Below are positions 8,663 through 15,759 of a stretch of 15,833 nucleotides of DNA, in pieces. The DNA is from Lachnospiraceae bacterium (GTDB lineage: Bacteria; Bacillota_A; Clostridia; Lachnospirales; Lachnospiraceae): contig JAIKXO010000293.1 in the NCBI GenBank assembly GCA_024684065.1, forward strand, positions 1 to 15,833, in the 5' to 3' direction. Position 1 is the first letter of the stretch. Each line of letters begins with the position of its first letter. The notes below the pieces were generated by a model. That model was given only the letters and a program-made list of their open reading frames with translations. It had not been told where the DNA came from and did no database searches. A program made the translations under genes and the position numbers.

Positions 8663-8743
8663 CACTTCAACGTATGCATTATGTTTCTTCAGATCTATCA
8701 AAGCCCCGTGATTATCTGATTTCAATATCGTAAGGTGATAAAT

Positions 8744-10627
8744 ATGTGGAACTATGACTATGTTCTTCCCAGTCTTCTTATATTAATGATATTTTACGGG
8801 TATTTTTTTTCGCGTCCCCGATTGCCTGTTCATAGAAACCGGCTCTTTCTGATACTTTTAAATATCACTATACTTCATATTTTTATTGATGTTCTCGCTA
8901 GTAAGGCAGATGAAGTCTATTATCTTGTCCCCGTATGGCTGCTGTATCTGCTAAATATGGTCTTTTTTATTATATTTTTTTGTCAGTTCTTTTCCTTTTT
9001 TCTGTTCACTATAAATGAACTCAATTCCAATGCTTATAATTCTTTTAAATGCAATCTGCTCTATATTCCTGTTTTTCTGATCAGCATCCTCATAACTCTT
9101 TCAAGTATTTTCACAGGCGCGGTCTTTTATATAGATTCCGAGGGATATCAAATCGGACCGTTCTATAATATTCTCTATATCTGCGCCTCCTTTTATATCC
9201 TTCTGTCAATAGTCCTGATCTTTCTAAGAAAAAAGAACCTACGGCGCAGAAAAAGAGCCGCATTATTATTATTAAATTTAATCCTTCTGACAGGTATAAT
9301 CACCAGATCCCTGATTCCGAATCATATCATAATGTTTCTTTTCTATCTGTTAGCCATCATAATAATCTTTCAGTCTTTTGAAGATCATAATCTCTACATT
9401 AACGAGTACGGGGCCTTTAATATTCCGGCCCTCGAGCAAATGCTCCGGGAGCGGGAAGGCAGAAGCCGGTACCATATACTTGGTTTTATGATACGTAATT
9501 TCAATGAGCTAAGAGAGGTATATTCACGACGTGTTATGGATAGCTGCACCAGCCAGATCGCCTCTTTTCTTAAAAAAAGCTTTCCCCAGCAGACCATATT
9601 CTATGTCCGGAGCGGAAGATTCCTTATTCACAGTGACAAAGAGATGCCTGCGGATAGAATACGTGATGAGATTCTTGAACGTTTTAGCCACCCCTGGATC
9701 ACCGAAGATATGGAATTTTATTTGGAGGTTGGTTTTGTGCGTCTGACAGCCTCTCCTGAAAACAACGCTCTCGACAATGTCCTGAATGCCCTGGCTACAT
9801 CATTAAAGAGCACAGAATCTATTCAGGACGCTGATTTTCAGATCGGCTCTGATGAGCTGGCCAGTCTGGCACGTCAGAGAATGGTAAAGCTGGCACTTGA
9901 TAAGGCGATTGAGCAGGAGCAGGTAGAGGTATTTTTCCAGCCTCTTGTAGATGCAACTACCCGAAAGATCGTTGGCGCCGAAGCTCTTGCACGTATCCGT
10001 GATGAAAAGGGTGTATTGATCCCGCCGGGAGAGTTCATTCCCATCGCAGAGAGAAACGGACAGATTAATGACGTTGGAAAACAGGTATATGAAAAAACCT
10101 GCAGTTTTCTAAACAAACACAAACTTGAGACCATGGGGCTTTCATGGGTTAACGTAAATGTTTCTCCTATACAGTGTATGAGACGGAACTTAAAAGATAA
10201 CTTTTTAGCTATTTTAAGCAAATACAGTCTGTCTCCCGAATCCGTTCATCTTGAAATAACCGAAGAATCCATGGTGGACTATGAACTTCTTGAAACCCAG
10301 ATGCAAACTATGAGTAAGGAAGGCTTCCGTTTTGTACTGGACGACTATGGAAGCGGGTATTCCAATGTTTCCCGTATCAAACGCTGCCCTTTTATCAATG
10401 TAAAGCTGGATATGTCCATCGTCCGGGCTCACTGCAAGGCCCCTGACGGCATTCTTCCCTCTCTTGTCCAGGCCTTCAAACAGATGAACTTCAATATAAC
10501 AGCCGAAGGAATCGAAACCGAAGAAATGGCTGATACCCTACGTGATATCGGCTGTGATTTCCTTCAAGGCTACCTTTATTCAAAGCCGATTCCCCTGGAT
10601 CAGTTCCTTGAGAAATACTCAATCTAA
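8744..10627 (+). CDS. Membrane cyclic-di-GMP phosphodiesterase, degenerate GGDEF plus EAL (627 aa)
   Basis: Predicted to hydrolyse cyclic di-GMP at the membrane. A GTG at 8735 is in frame, but AAGGTG (8732-8737) is well placed as ribosome binding site for the ATG at 8744, which I chose. Residues about 5-220 hold six or seven hydrophobic helices forming a sensor-like membrane region. A GGDEF-type domain follows, whose active loop reads RSGRF (289-293) instead of GGDEF, so cyclase activity should be absent. The C-terminal EAL domain looks active: EAL (413-415), NVSP, LEITEES, the DD pair in DDYGSGYS (533-534), KLD with Lys554, EGIET (Glu588), and the closing LQGYLYSKP. The degenerate domain may bind GTP or regulate the EAL domain, as known for similar composite proteins. 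The stop overlaps the convergent lipoprotein gene by 4 bases, with no terminator between them. Confidence 0.9.
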   Translation: MWNYDYVLPSLLILMIFYGYFFSRPRLPVHRNRLFLILLNITILHIFIDVLASKADEVYYLVPVWLLYLLNMVFFIIFFCQFFSFFLFTINELNSNAYNSFKCNLLYIPVFLISILITLSSIFTGAVFYIDSEGYQIGPFYNILYICASFYILLSIVLIFLRKKNLRRRKRAALLLLNLILLTGIITRSLIPNHIIMFLFYLLAIIIIFQSFEDHNLYINEYGAFNIPALEQMLREREGRSRYHILGFMIRNFNELREVYSRRVMDSCTSQIASFLKKSFPQQTIFYVRSGRFLIHSDKEMPADRIRDEILERFSHPWITEDMEFYLEVGFVRLTASPENNALDNVLNALATSLKSTESIQDADFQIGSDELASLARQRMVKLALDKAIEQEQVEVFFQPLVDATTRKIVGAEALARIRDEKGVLIPPGEFIPIAERNGQINDVGKQVYEKTCSFLNKHKLETMGLSWVNVNVSPIQCMRRNLKDNFLAILSKYSLSPESVHLEITEESMVDYELLETQMQTMSKEGFRFVLDDYGSGYSNVSRIKRCPFINVKLDMSIVRAHCKAPDGILPSLVQAFKQMNFNITAEGIETEEMADTLRDIGCDFLQGYLYSKPIPLDQFLEKYSI

Positions 10628-11649
10628 AGGTTTGATACAAGCTCAGCATGTTTTTCCTGTAATTCCTCATCGGGATCAGTAAAGACATAAAATGTCTTAT
10701 CACTTTTACGATCCCAGTGGCTGACTGTTGTACAATCCGGATCATCGAAAAAAACAACCGGCTTATCGCCCGCCCTGAACCGCAAATCCAAATTTTCGGG
10801 AATCGTATAGCTATAACTCAGCTCATTCTCAGTGCCCGGATCAAACACGGCTTTGACCTCCATCATATTTTCACTGCTACGCTCAAATACAGCGCGTAAA
10901 CTAGTCGCAGCCGAAGGTTCCGGTGTGTCATAATTTACCTTTACTGATGAAAGAACTTCTTCCTTCCCATCAGACACCATTTTTTCTACGGCTTCCGTGA
11001 CATCGTAATCATCTGCATCAATAACAAATTCAAAAACATACCGGCCGCCGTCATAGTCAGCATCGTTCTCCTTCGCAAAATTACGACTCCATTCCTCATC
11101 ATATTCACTTACTACACGGATGGAATCACCCTCACGATAGGCTGTAATACTTTCATGTTCATTATTGCCCATCCCACCGTTAGAATCTACCACCACATAT
11201 AATAACTGCAATGGATCCGGCCCGGCAGAAATCCCAAAATTCAGATCACAGGTATTATCTTGCACATAGTGGGTTCTGTAATAGTATCTGTTGTCAGCGA
11301 ATCTGTACTCTGCGTCATTCTCATCTGTACCCATCCACTCAGTATAGACAGCTTCCTTAGTCTCCCACATGAAACAGCTTATAGAATTATCCTTTTCCAA
11401 AAACACAAATTCCACCGACTCGTGTCTGTCAAAAATCGTCTGCGTATTTGCGACAAAGTAGTCATGATTAATTGCCTTGACCTCCGATTGATCCGTAATA
11501 GGGACAGGTGATGAATCCTCGTTTTCGGTTGATTCGGCAGTCTCAGCCCCTGTTGTGAGCCGGATATTGATCGAAGCGCCGTCATTAATTCCACATCCTG
11601 TCATTAAACCTATTCCAATAGCCAATATTCCCGCAAGTATCTGTTTCAT
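10624..11649 (-). CDS. Putative lipoprotein of unknown function (341 aa)
   Basis: AAGGAGG lies about 6 bases before the ATG at 11649. The product begins MKQILAGILAIGIGLMTGC, a lipoprotein signal with Cys19 as the lipidated residue. A Thr/Ser/Glu-rich linker follows (about 30-55), then an acidic globular part rich in beta-forming Tyr, Val and Asp. The middle contains GISAGPDPLQLLYVVVDS and DADYDGGRYVFEFVIDADDY. The end is charged (DPDEELQEKHAELVSNL). No enzyme motif or repeat is recognised. The protein should sit on the outer face of the membrane. The gene is convergent with the EAL gene and overlaps its end by 4 bases. Upstream on the same strand lies a broken leader-peptide-like gene whose promoter could also serve this one. 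Confidence 0.8.
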   Translation of the reverse strand: MKQILAGILAIGIGLMTGCGINDGASINIRLTTGAETAESTENEDSSPVPITDQSEVKAINHDYFVANTQTIFDRHESVEFVFLEKDNSISCFMWETKEAVYTEWMGTDENDAEYRFADNRYYYRTHYVQDNTCDLNFGISAGPDPLQLLYVVVDSNGGMGNNEHESITAYREGDSIRVVSEYDEEWSRNFAKENDADYDGGRYVFEFVIDADDYDVTEAVEKMVSDGKEEVLSSVKVNYDTPEPSAATSLRAVFERSSENMMEVKAVFDPGTENELSYSYTIPENLDLRFRAGDKPVVFFDDPDCTTVSHWDRKSDKTFYVFTDPDEELQEKHAELVSNL

Positions 11650-11720
11650 TTTATCCCTCCTTAAAATATCCCATATACAATCATTTTTTATATGAAAATC
11701 TTAGAATAGTTATCCTGCTG

Positions 11721-11856
11721 TCAGAATCCGCCGCTTACTTCACCGGGCTCATCACTAAGCGGTGCAAGATCCTTTTTTCCACTTTATCTGAATCTTTAAG
11801 ACTTTCTGCTGCTTTTAAAACCTCCTCGAAGCTTGCTGCTTTTTTCTATCTGACAT
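11721..11856 (-). pseudogene. Small peptide gene with double-glycine leader-like sequence, broken at two A6 runs
   Basis: The ATG at 11856 follows AAGGAGAG at good spacing and a likely promoter. The reading MSDRKK meets a quick stop, but a -1 change at the A6 run 11845-11840 opens a frame reading AASFEEVLKAAESLKDSDKV. A second -1 change at the A6 run 11778-11773 joins KKDLAPLSDEPGEVSGGF and TGA at 11723-11721. The joined product is about 43 residues: a charged helical segment, then a PLSDE...VSGG end that strongly resembles the leader of double-glycine peptides (RiPP or bacteriocin precursors). Only Phe follows GG, so no core peptide is left in this frame. No modification enzyme or transporter is nearby. 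Both breaks need one added A, so real decay and homopolymer sequencing error fit equally. The first break is also an exact A-AAA-AAG slippery heptamer in the zero frame. Confidence 0.5.
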
Positions 11857-11899
11857 AATATAATTCTCTCCTTACTTATTTGATCATTGTTCTTACATA

Positions 11900-11928
11900 T
11901 TTATAGCACGATCAAATCCTGCTTTGCA
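11900..11928 (-). promoter_or_regulatory. Possible promoter of the leader-peptide-like gene
   Basis: On the minus strand, TGCTATAAA gives an extended -10 (TATAAA at 11905-11900). TGCAAA (11928-11923) is a weak -35 at 17 bases. The ATG at 11856 lies about 45 bases downstream of the -10. Confidence 0.4.
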
Positions 11929-12016
11929 TCATGAAAATTAATATTATTTTTACCTTAACAGGTTACCATCCAAATTGCAATATGTGCTGCTTGATAAAAC
12001 TAAGATAAACACCTTG

Positions 12017-12032
12017 GGGCCACCTGCGGCCC
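12017..12032 (-). terminator. GC-rich hairpin downstream of the broken surface-protein gene
   Basis: GGGCC (12017-12021) and GGCCC (12028-12032) form a 5-bp GC stem with a 6-base loop, about 20 bases after the TGA at 12054 on the minus strand. The following GTGTTTATCTT is only moderately T-rich, so this is a weak terminator call. Confidence 0.35.
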
Positions 12033-12053
12033 TCCTTACCGGACAGTCACAAC

Positions 12054-12547
12054 TCATTCATTTCTTATCCCTCCGGTATCGGTATATATGGTCACCGTTC
12101 CCTCTCTTATTCCTCTGACCTTCCTTTGGAATCTACCGTCGCGATTCTCTCATCCGATGAATGCCATTTGATCCGGCCCGCTTTACAGGCAGTGTTCTTA
12201 AGTCCTAGGATCAAGGTCTTCTTTACCCTGATTCTGGCTGTTGCCTTCTTGATCGTAGGCTCTACAATGTGGATCGTGCAGGTGTATTTTCTGTCCTTCA
12301 ATAGTTGCCTTTTACTCTGCCTCCCTCTATTTCACAATTGCCTTTATCAGATAAATATACCCCCGCCTTCACTTGCTCCTCTATTACTTGTTGAAATTGA
12401 ATTGCCTTCTACTGTGCCGTCCTTCTTTTCAAAGGTTTCAGAATTACATATACCCCCACCCATACCGTCACCACATCGGTTTGTTTCTGCAGATATTGTA
12501 ATGGAATTATTTTTTATTGTTCCGGCATTCATATGTCCCGTTAACAT
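12054..12547 (-). pseudogene. 3' remnant of a beta-helix / Ig-like (Big_2) surface protein
   Basis: The upstream part (from 12547) carries two beta-helix style repeats, with GTIKNNSITI, GMGGGICNS, GTVEGNSIS and SEGGGIFI, as in large adhesin-like or polymorphic surface proteins. It stops at TGA 12347-12349, but a neighbouring frame goes on with DKGNCEIEGGRVKGNY. The downstream part encodes a bacterial Ig-like group 2 domain: YTCTIHIVEPTIKKATARI, then IKWHSSDERIATVDSKGR. This frame stops early, but one extra G near 12119-12120 restores VRGIREGTVTIYTDTGG, the normal end of such a domain, and a TGA at 12054-12056. So the C-terminal end of a cell-surface protein is present with at least two frame breaks. 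The large 5' part and signal peptide are absent. The 12548-12677 stretch upstream is AT-rich and shows no gene. Confidence 0.7.
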
Positions 12548-12677
12548 CCCCCGCGCTTTAAAGCAGGAAATTCCCCGGGTGGCTAAAATGATCTTCTATA
12601 TACTTGTATATTATACAGTAAAATCCCCCCTTTTAAATCATATAGATCAGATAATCGATCATCTCAGTTTCTTATTA

Positions 12678-13220
12678 TTATGAATCCATGACCATATGCA
12701 TCGGCACCAAGTATTTAAACGGCCATCCAATATAATTGTCTATCATTGCCTTATACTCTTCAGCCCGAACGGCTCCGCCAACCCCCATTATTCTATAGAT
12801 TACCCCGGCTTCCTGTAATCTGTATGGAAGATCTTTTAAGCCGCATCTTAAATAAAAATTGTGACGTTTAATTCGCTGCTCTTTATTTTCACATTTTTCT
12901 TCCCAATCTTCCAATGCCAAAAAAACCCGTCTTCCCGGATACTGTTCCAAAATCGCTTTAATTGCGGCTGTGCCATAGCTTCTCCCTCTTAGTTCCTTAT
13001 CTATGGCAAAATAAAAGATATAGGCCAGATCTGCGTGAGTTACAACATAAGCCAATCCTGTCCATTTATCGTTATCATATAGATTCCAAAAATCTGCTCT
13101 ATATTGAAATGCTCTTCTTTTCAACATCCAAAACGGCGCTCTTTCATCCGCTGGAAAGGCCTCTTCATAAAGATTTTTCAACCTTATCAGGTCTTTTTTT
13201 CTTACTGATCTCAAATGCAT
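12678..13220 (-). CDS. GNAT family N-acetyltransferase (180 aa)
   Basis: The protein has the GNAT layout. The first strand and helix begin with LRSVRKKDLIRLKNLYEEAF. A central strand (GLAYVVTHADLAYIFYFAID, about 55-74) leads into the acetyl-CoA pyrophosphate-binding loop ELRGRSYGTAAIKAIL (76-91, with R78, G79, R80 and G83), followed by a helix. LALEDWEEKC and the NFYLRCGL segment match the later strand and the usual 'bent helix, F-Y-x-x-x-G' end. It would transfer an acetyl group from acetyl-CoA to an unknown acceptor. The C-terminal about 30 residues (from MGVGG to HMVMDS) go slightly beyond the minimal fold. The start at 13220 has GGGAG and AAGG upstream, a modest site. The gene stands alone between a decayed surface gene and a transposase remnant. 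A near-palindrome around 12651-12666 lies just after its stop. Confidence 0.85.
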   Translation of the reverse strand: MHLRSVRKKDLIRLKNLYEEAFPADERAPFWMLKRRAFQYRADFWNLYDNDKWTGLAYVVTHADLAYIFYFAIDKELRGRSYGTAAIKAILEQYPGRRVFLALEDWEEKCENKEQRIKRHNFYLRCGLKDLPYRLQEAGVIYRIMGVGGAVRAEEYKAMIDNYIGWPFKYLVPMHMVMDS

Positions 13221-13294
13221 TATCCTTAGCTCCCGACAGTATTTTCTGTCTACAAATATTTGAACATTGAAAATTTGCTAATTCGCTTATTCGC

Positions 13295-13852
13295 TTATTT
13301 TGCGTTCTTGCGCCGATTATAGGGCCTCTTCCTTTTATTCTGCCTGACAAAGCGAGTATCACCTTCGATCCGGTTCCCATTGAGTCTGAATTTCGGAGGA
13401 CAGGTGATGTAGAACTTTTTATAGATGTCATTCACCTTCTTCACCGGCTCTGCCGTTATGATAGTAGTGTTATACACCTTGCACTTCTGATTCCTCAGAT
13501 TGAGGAACAGGTTCATCGGAGTGTCCTCTGTATCCCTGAGATCTTCCTGTAGCATCTTTATCAGGGCCGATACTATGAACACCAGGAGCAGATGCCCCCG
13601 CAGTGTTTCCTCTGTCTGCCCCCTTAAAGGGACCAGATTGCTGTAGTTCTTCTCTATATCGAAAAGCTGTTCCACCTGCTGTCTCGAATAATAAGTCGGA
13701 AGGATCTCGGTAGTGGGAAGCTGTCTTGTGCTGACCAGAATAAATATGCCGCTCTTCGAGATCGTATCAAAAAGCTTATCGCGGTCGAAATCATTGTTTC
13801 TCTCCCGGTCGCGGAACTTATCTTTCAGGTCTGCTATATTACTGTAAGATCC
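13295..13852 (-). pseudogene. IS4-type DDE transposase, C-terminal remnant
   Basis: About 185 codons are open from 13852 to the TAA at 13295-13297, with no proper start (the first candidate is a GTG at 13675). The segment contains the IS4-group YREK signature Y-x2-R-x3-E-x6-K in YYSRQQVEQLFDIEK, where Glu is the last residue of the DDE catalytic triad. It continues into VPLRGQTEETLRGHLLLVFI and a basic tail (RQNKRKRPYNRRKNAK). The first two thirds, with both catalytic Asp residues, are missing, so it cannot transpose. The 5' break lies at or inside the end of the TetR gene, which it overlaps by 14 bases. No terminal inverted repeat or target duplication could be recognised; an 8-bp tandem (ATTCGCTT) covers the stop. 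Confidence 0.8.
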
Positions 13853-14474
13853 TTAGATCATTATATATAGTTTCAAAATCACCTTGAGAAGTTATTCCGA
13901 TTTCTTTGCCCAGTTTTACTCCCAGATTATACATCATTCTGCAGGCTTCCTTTTTCGGAAGCTTCTGACCGTCAAAAATCATCAAAAGGGCCAGGCCATG
14001 TGTATATATGACTGTATCCCTCACCATTTCTGAAATCTGTGATCCTGGGATGTCATATTTCGATGCAAATATCTTTACAGCTTCTTCATCAAACTGAAAT
14101 GAAAAAACACTGGCATCACCATAGATCCTTTCTCCAATGGTATCCATAGGATCATCTACATTGAGAAAGCGAAATACATTGGGGTGATCACAGGCAATGG
14201 ATAAATATCTTAAACCTGAAAGAAAAAATGCCTCTATAGGTTCCTTCCCCTGCGTTTCTTCCTCCAATCCGCCAAACACTCTGTCCGCTGCATAAGAATG
14301 CAGTTCTTTTTTCAATTCAGTCATGCTCCCAAACTGCCAGGACACCGGTTGCGTTGAACACCCGAGCCTTTCAGCGATAAGCTTTATGGCTACAGAAGCG
14401 ATCCCTTTTTCATCCAGCAGTTCATATGCCGCGTTTAATATCATTTCCCGTGTGATCTGTGTTTTTCGTCCCAT
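13839..14474 (-). CDS. TetR family transcriptional repressor (211 aa)
   Basis: The N-terminus has the TetR DNA-binding domain: TREMILNAAYELLDEKG (8-24), then the helix-turn-helix VAIKLIAERLGCSTQPVSWQF (28-48). The remaining about 150 residues are helical and form the ligand and dimerisation domain, with no recognised ligand motif. It is the last gene of a three-gene unit, 18 bases after the oxidoreductase stop. The unit's promoter carries a 40-bp palindrome, so autoregulation with induction by a substrate of the two oxidoreductases is the natural model. AAAGGAATC precedes the ATG. The final codons overlap a transposase remnant in another frame, so its own C-terminus may have been altered by the insertion, although the length is normal for the family. 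Confidence 0.88.
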   Translation of the reverse strand: MGRKTQITREMILNAAYELLDEKGIASVAIKLIAERLGCSTQPVSWQFGSMTELKKELHSYAADRVFGGLEEETQGKEPIEAFFLSGLRYLSIACDHPNVFRFLNVDDPMDTIGERIYGDASVFSFQFDEEAVKIFASKYDIPGSQISEMVRDTVIYTHGLALLMIFDGQKLPKKEACRMMYNLGVKLGKEIGITSQGDFETIYNDLRILQ

Positions 14475-14492
14475 TTTTGATTCCTTTGCATT

Positions 14493-15143
14493 CTATGAAT
14501 AGGGTCTGTAATCTATCGCTTTGGTGCATCCCCAGGCTTTTGATATCTTTTTAAACATCTTTTTGGCAAGAGTCTTTTGCAATAATCCGACTATGAATCG
14601 GATATGTGCAGGAAAAAGCTCCGGACCCGTGAATTTCTTACATGCTTCAGACCTGAAATCCCCGTTTTTTGAATACTCGCGTCCCATTTTAATGTAAGGA
14701 TCCGTGACCTTATTTCTTTGTTTTCCTTCGAAAAACCTGATGGAGAAATTATCTCCCTTAACAAGTGTGCCCAGATATTCACAGCCAAGCTTTTCCGCAA
14801 GGATCTCAAGATAAGCCTCTCCACAGCGAAGCTGGATACCTTCCGCAAACCCGCTTTGTAAAATAAAGGCTATTTGGGTGCCATCGTTCTTTGGCCGAAG
14901 TGTTTCCAAAAATTCAAGGAGAAGTCCCGGTATGCATTCGACATAAAGCGGAAGGGCAATAATGATTCTTTTGTTATTATAATACGCCTCCCTCATTTTT
15001 TCCCACTGTTTGACATCAGATACTTCATACTGTTCAAAAGTCGCGCCGTTTTCACACATTCCCTTTGTAAACTTCTCTAATATCTTATCCGTATTGCTGT
15101 ATTCCTTTACACGCGGACTTCCATTTATTATCAACACATGCAT
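14493..15143 (-). CDS. Flavodoxin-fold NAD(P)H oxidoreductase (216 aa)
   Basis: The start LIINGSPR (4-11) is the FMN phosphate-binding loop of the NADPH-dependent FMN reductase/flavodoxin-like fold. NTDKILEKF follows, and the second fold signature is ALPLYVECIPGLLLEFLE (63-80). The C-terminal third is basic and hydrophobic (FPAHIRFIVGLLQKTLAKKM), perhaps a membrane or partner contact. It starts inside the end of the upstream gene (13-base overlap) behind AAAGGAGG, which indicates coupling. A likely role is reduction of quinones, nitro-compounds or another ligand sensed by the TetR protein. The substrate cannot be read from the sequence. Confidence 0.8.
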   Translation of the reverse strand: MHVLIINGSPRVKEYSNTDKILEKFTKGMCENGATFEQYEVSDVKQWEKMREAYYNNKRIIIALPLYVECIPGLLLEFLETLRPKNDGTQIAFILQSGFAEGIQLRCGEAYLEILAEKLGCEYLGTLVKGDNFSIRFFEGKQRNKVTDPYIKMGREYSKNGDFRSEACKKFTGPELFPAHIRFIVGLLQKTLAKKMFKKISKAWGCTKAIDYRPYS

Positions 15144-15646
15144 GATACCGCCTCCTTTACTTCATCTCTGCTGAAAACTCCCAGTGACCTGCTTTCAAAA
15201 TTCAGAGCTGCTCTTTCTGTCCATCTTTCCAGATAATCCTTTTTTACATCTCCCGAGTATATTATTCCGATATCGGTTCTTTGATCATAGCGGGGCACAT
15301 GTCTCATCTGATCCCCTGCAAACTTAAGATACATCGTCGCAATGGGAAGGATACGGTCAAATATATTCTTCCCTTTGTGATCAAGAAAGCCGAGGGCGGT
15401 ATCCGATATAACCCAAAGCTGATCCGCATGTATGATCTTTTTCAAAATCATTTCGTAGTCATCCTTGATCACACATTCTCCGGGTGTCTTCAGCCAGCAA
15501 TAATTGCATCCGATACAGTGGCTTATTTTTAATGGCGCGGCTTCAACGATCTCTGCATCTGTGGAATTTTCCCGAAAACAGTGTTTCAGTTCTTCGGTTA
15601 TAGCCGTATCCACGGTTGTATTTACTATAAGAATCATGGTTTTCAT
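15131..15646 (-). CDS. Flavodoxin-fold oxidoreductase with Isf-like cysteine motif (171 aa)
   Basis: The N-terminal beta strand (MKTMILIVNTT) and alternating fold belong to the NADPH-dependent FMN reductase/flavodoxin group. At 44-58 lies C-x2-C-x2-C-x7-C (CIGCNYCWLKTPGEC), which agrees with the compact 4Fe-4S motif of iron-sulfur flavoproteins (Isf). Several related clostridial reductases keep cysteines here without a proven cluster. Near VISDTALGFLDHKGKNIFDR (about 79-98) the usual P-x-Y-x-x-x motif is altered (TALGFLD). It is the first gene of the TetR operon, with AAAGGATG 6 bases before the ATG and a strong operator-promoter upstream. Together with the next gene it probably forms a two-component redox pair or heterodimer, inferred from the overlap and shared fold. 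Confidence 0.8.
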   Translation of the reverse strand: MKTMILIVNTTVDTAITEELKHCFRENSTDAEIVEAAPLKISHCIGCNYCWLKTPGECVIKDDYEMILKKIIHADQLWVISDTALGFLDHKGKNIFDRILPIATMYLKFAGDQMRHVPRYDQRTDIGIIYSGDVKKDYLERWTERAALNFESRSLGVFSRDEVKEAVSCMC

Positions 15647-15655
15647 CCTTTCATG

Positions 15656-15695
15656 AATAATATAAATACGTTTATATAAACATATTTATATTATT
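15656..15695. promoter_or_regulatory. 40-bp near-perfect palindrome, probable TetR operator
   Basis: Centred between 15675 and 15676, 19 of 20 base pairs are symmetric. The one mismatch is C at 15669 against A at 15682. The core is GTTTATATAAAC. It covers the -10 of the operon promoter and the expected transcription start, so binding there would block RNA polymerase. The only DNA-binding regulator in the operon is the TetR protein at 13839-14474. Confidence 0.7.
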
Positions 15696-15716
15696 CCATG
15701 ATCGGGGATTTGTCAA
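15688..15716 (-). promoter_or_regulatory. Promoter of the flavoprotein-TetR operon
   Basis: On the minus strand, a perfect TTGACA (15716-15711), a 17-base spacer and TAATAT (15693-15688) form a sigma-A-type promoter. The -10 lies within the right arm of the palindrome, and the leader to the ATG at 15646 is about 35 bases. Confidence 0.7.
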
Positions 15717-15730
15717 TATAGCCGTTTGCC

Positions 15731-15759
15731 TTGATCCATGACGCTACAGTTGTTATAAT
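15731..15759 (+). promoter_or_regulatory. Divergent promoter toward the right edge
   Basis: TTGATC (15731-15736) and a perfect TATAAT (15754-15759) are 17 bases apart. The 74 bases that follow contain a short GTTAG/CTAAC hairpin and no start codon with a clear ribosome binding site, so the transcript's product lies outside the window. The promoter is only about 15 bases from the -35 of the TetR operon, so the palindrome could affect it too. Confidence 0.5.

Noticed and set aside
11731..11762. Inverted repeat CCGCTTA/TAAGCGG as a plus-strand terminator
   Set aside because: No plus-strand gene ends nearby, the 18-base loop is long, and the same bases encode the PLSDE...VSGG end of the peptide fossil.
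12126..12683. 185-aa plus-strand frame
   Set aside because: It is antisense to the beta-helix/Ig-like remnant, which has recognisable domain motifs on the minus strand.
13281..13299. Tandem ATTCGCTT repeat
   Set aside because: Only about 2.4 units of 8 bases; too short to call an element end or a CRISPR-like or origin repeat.
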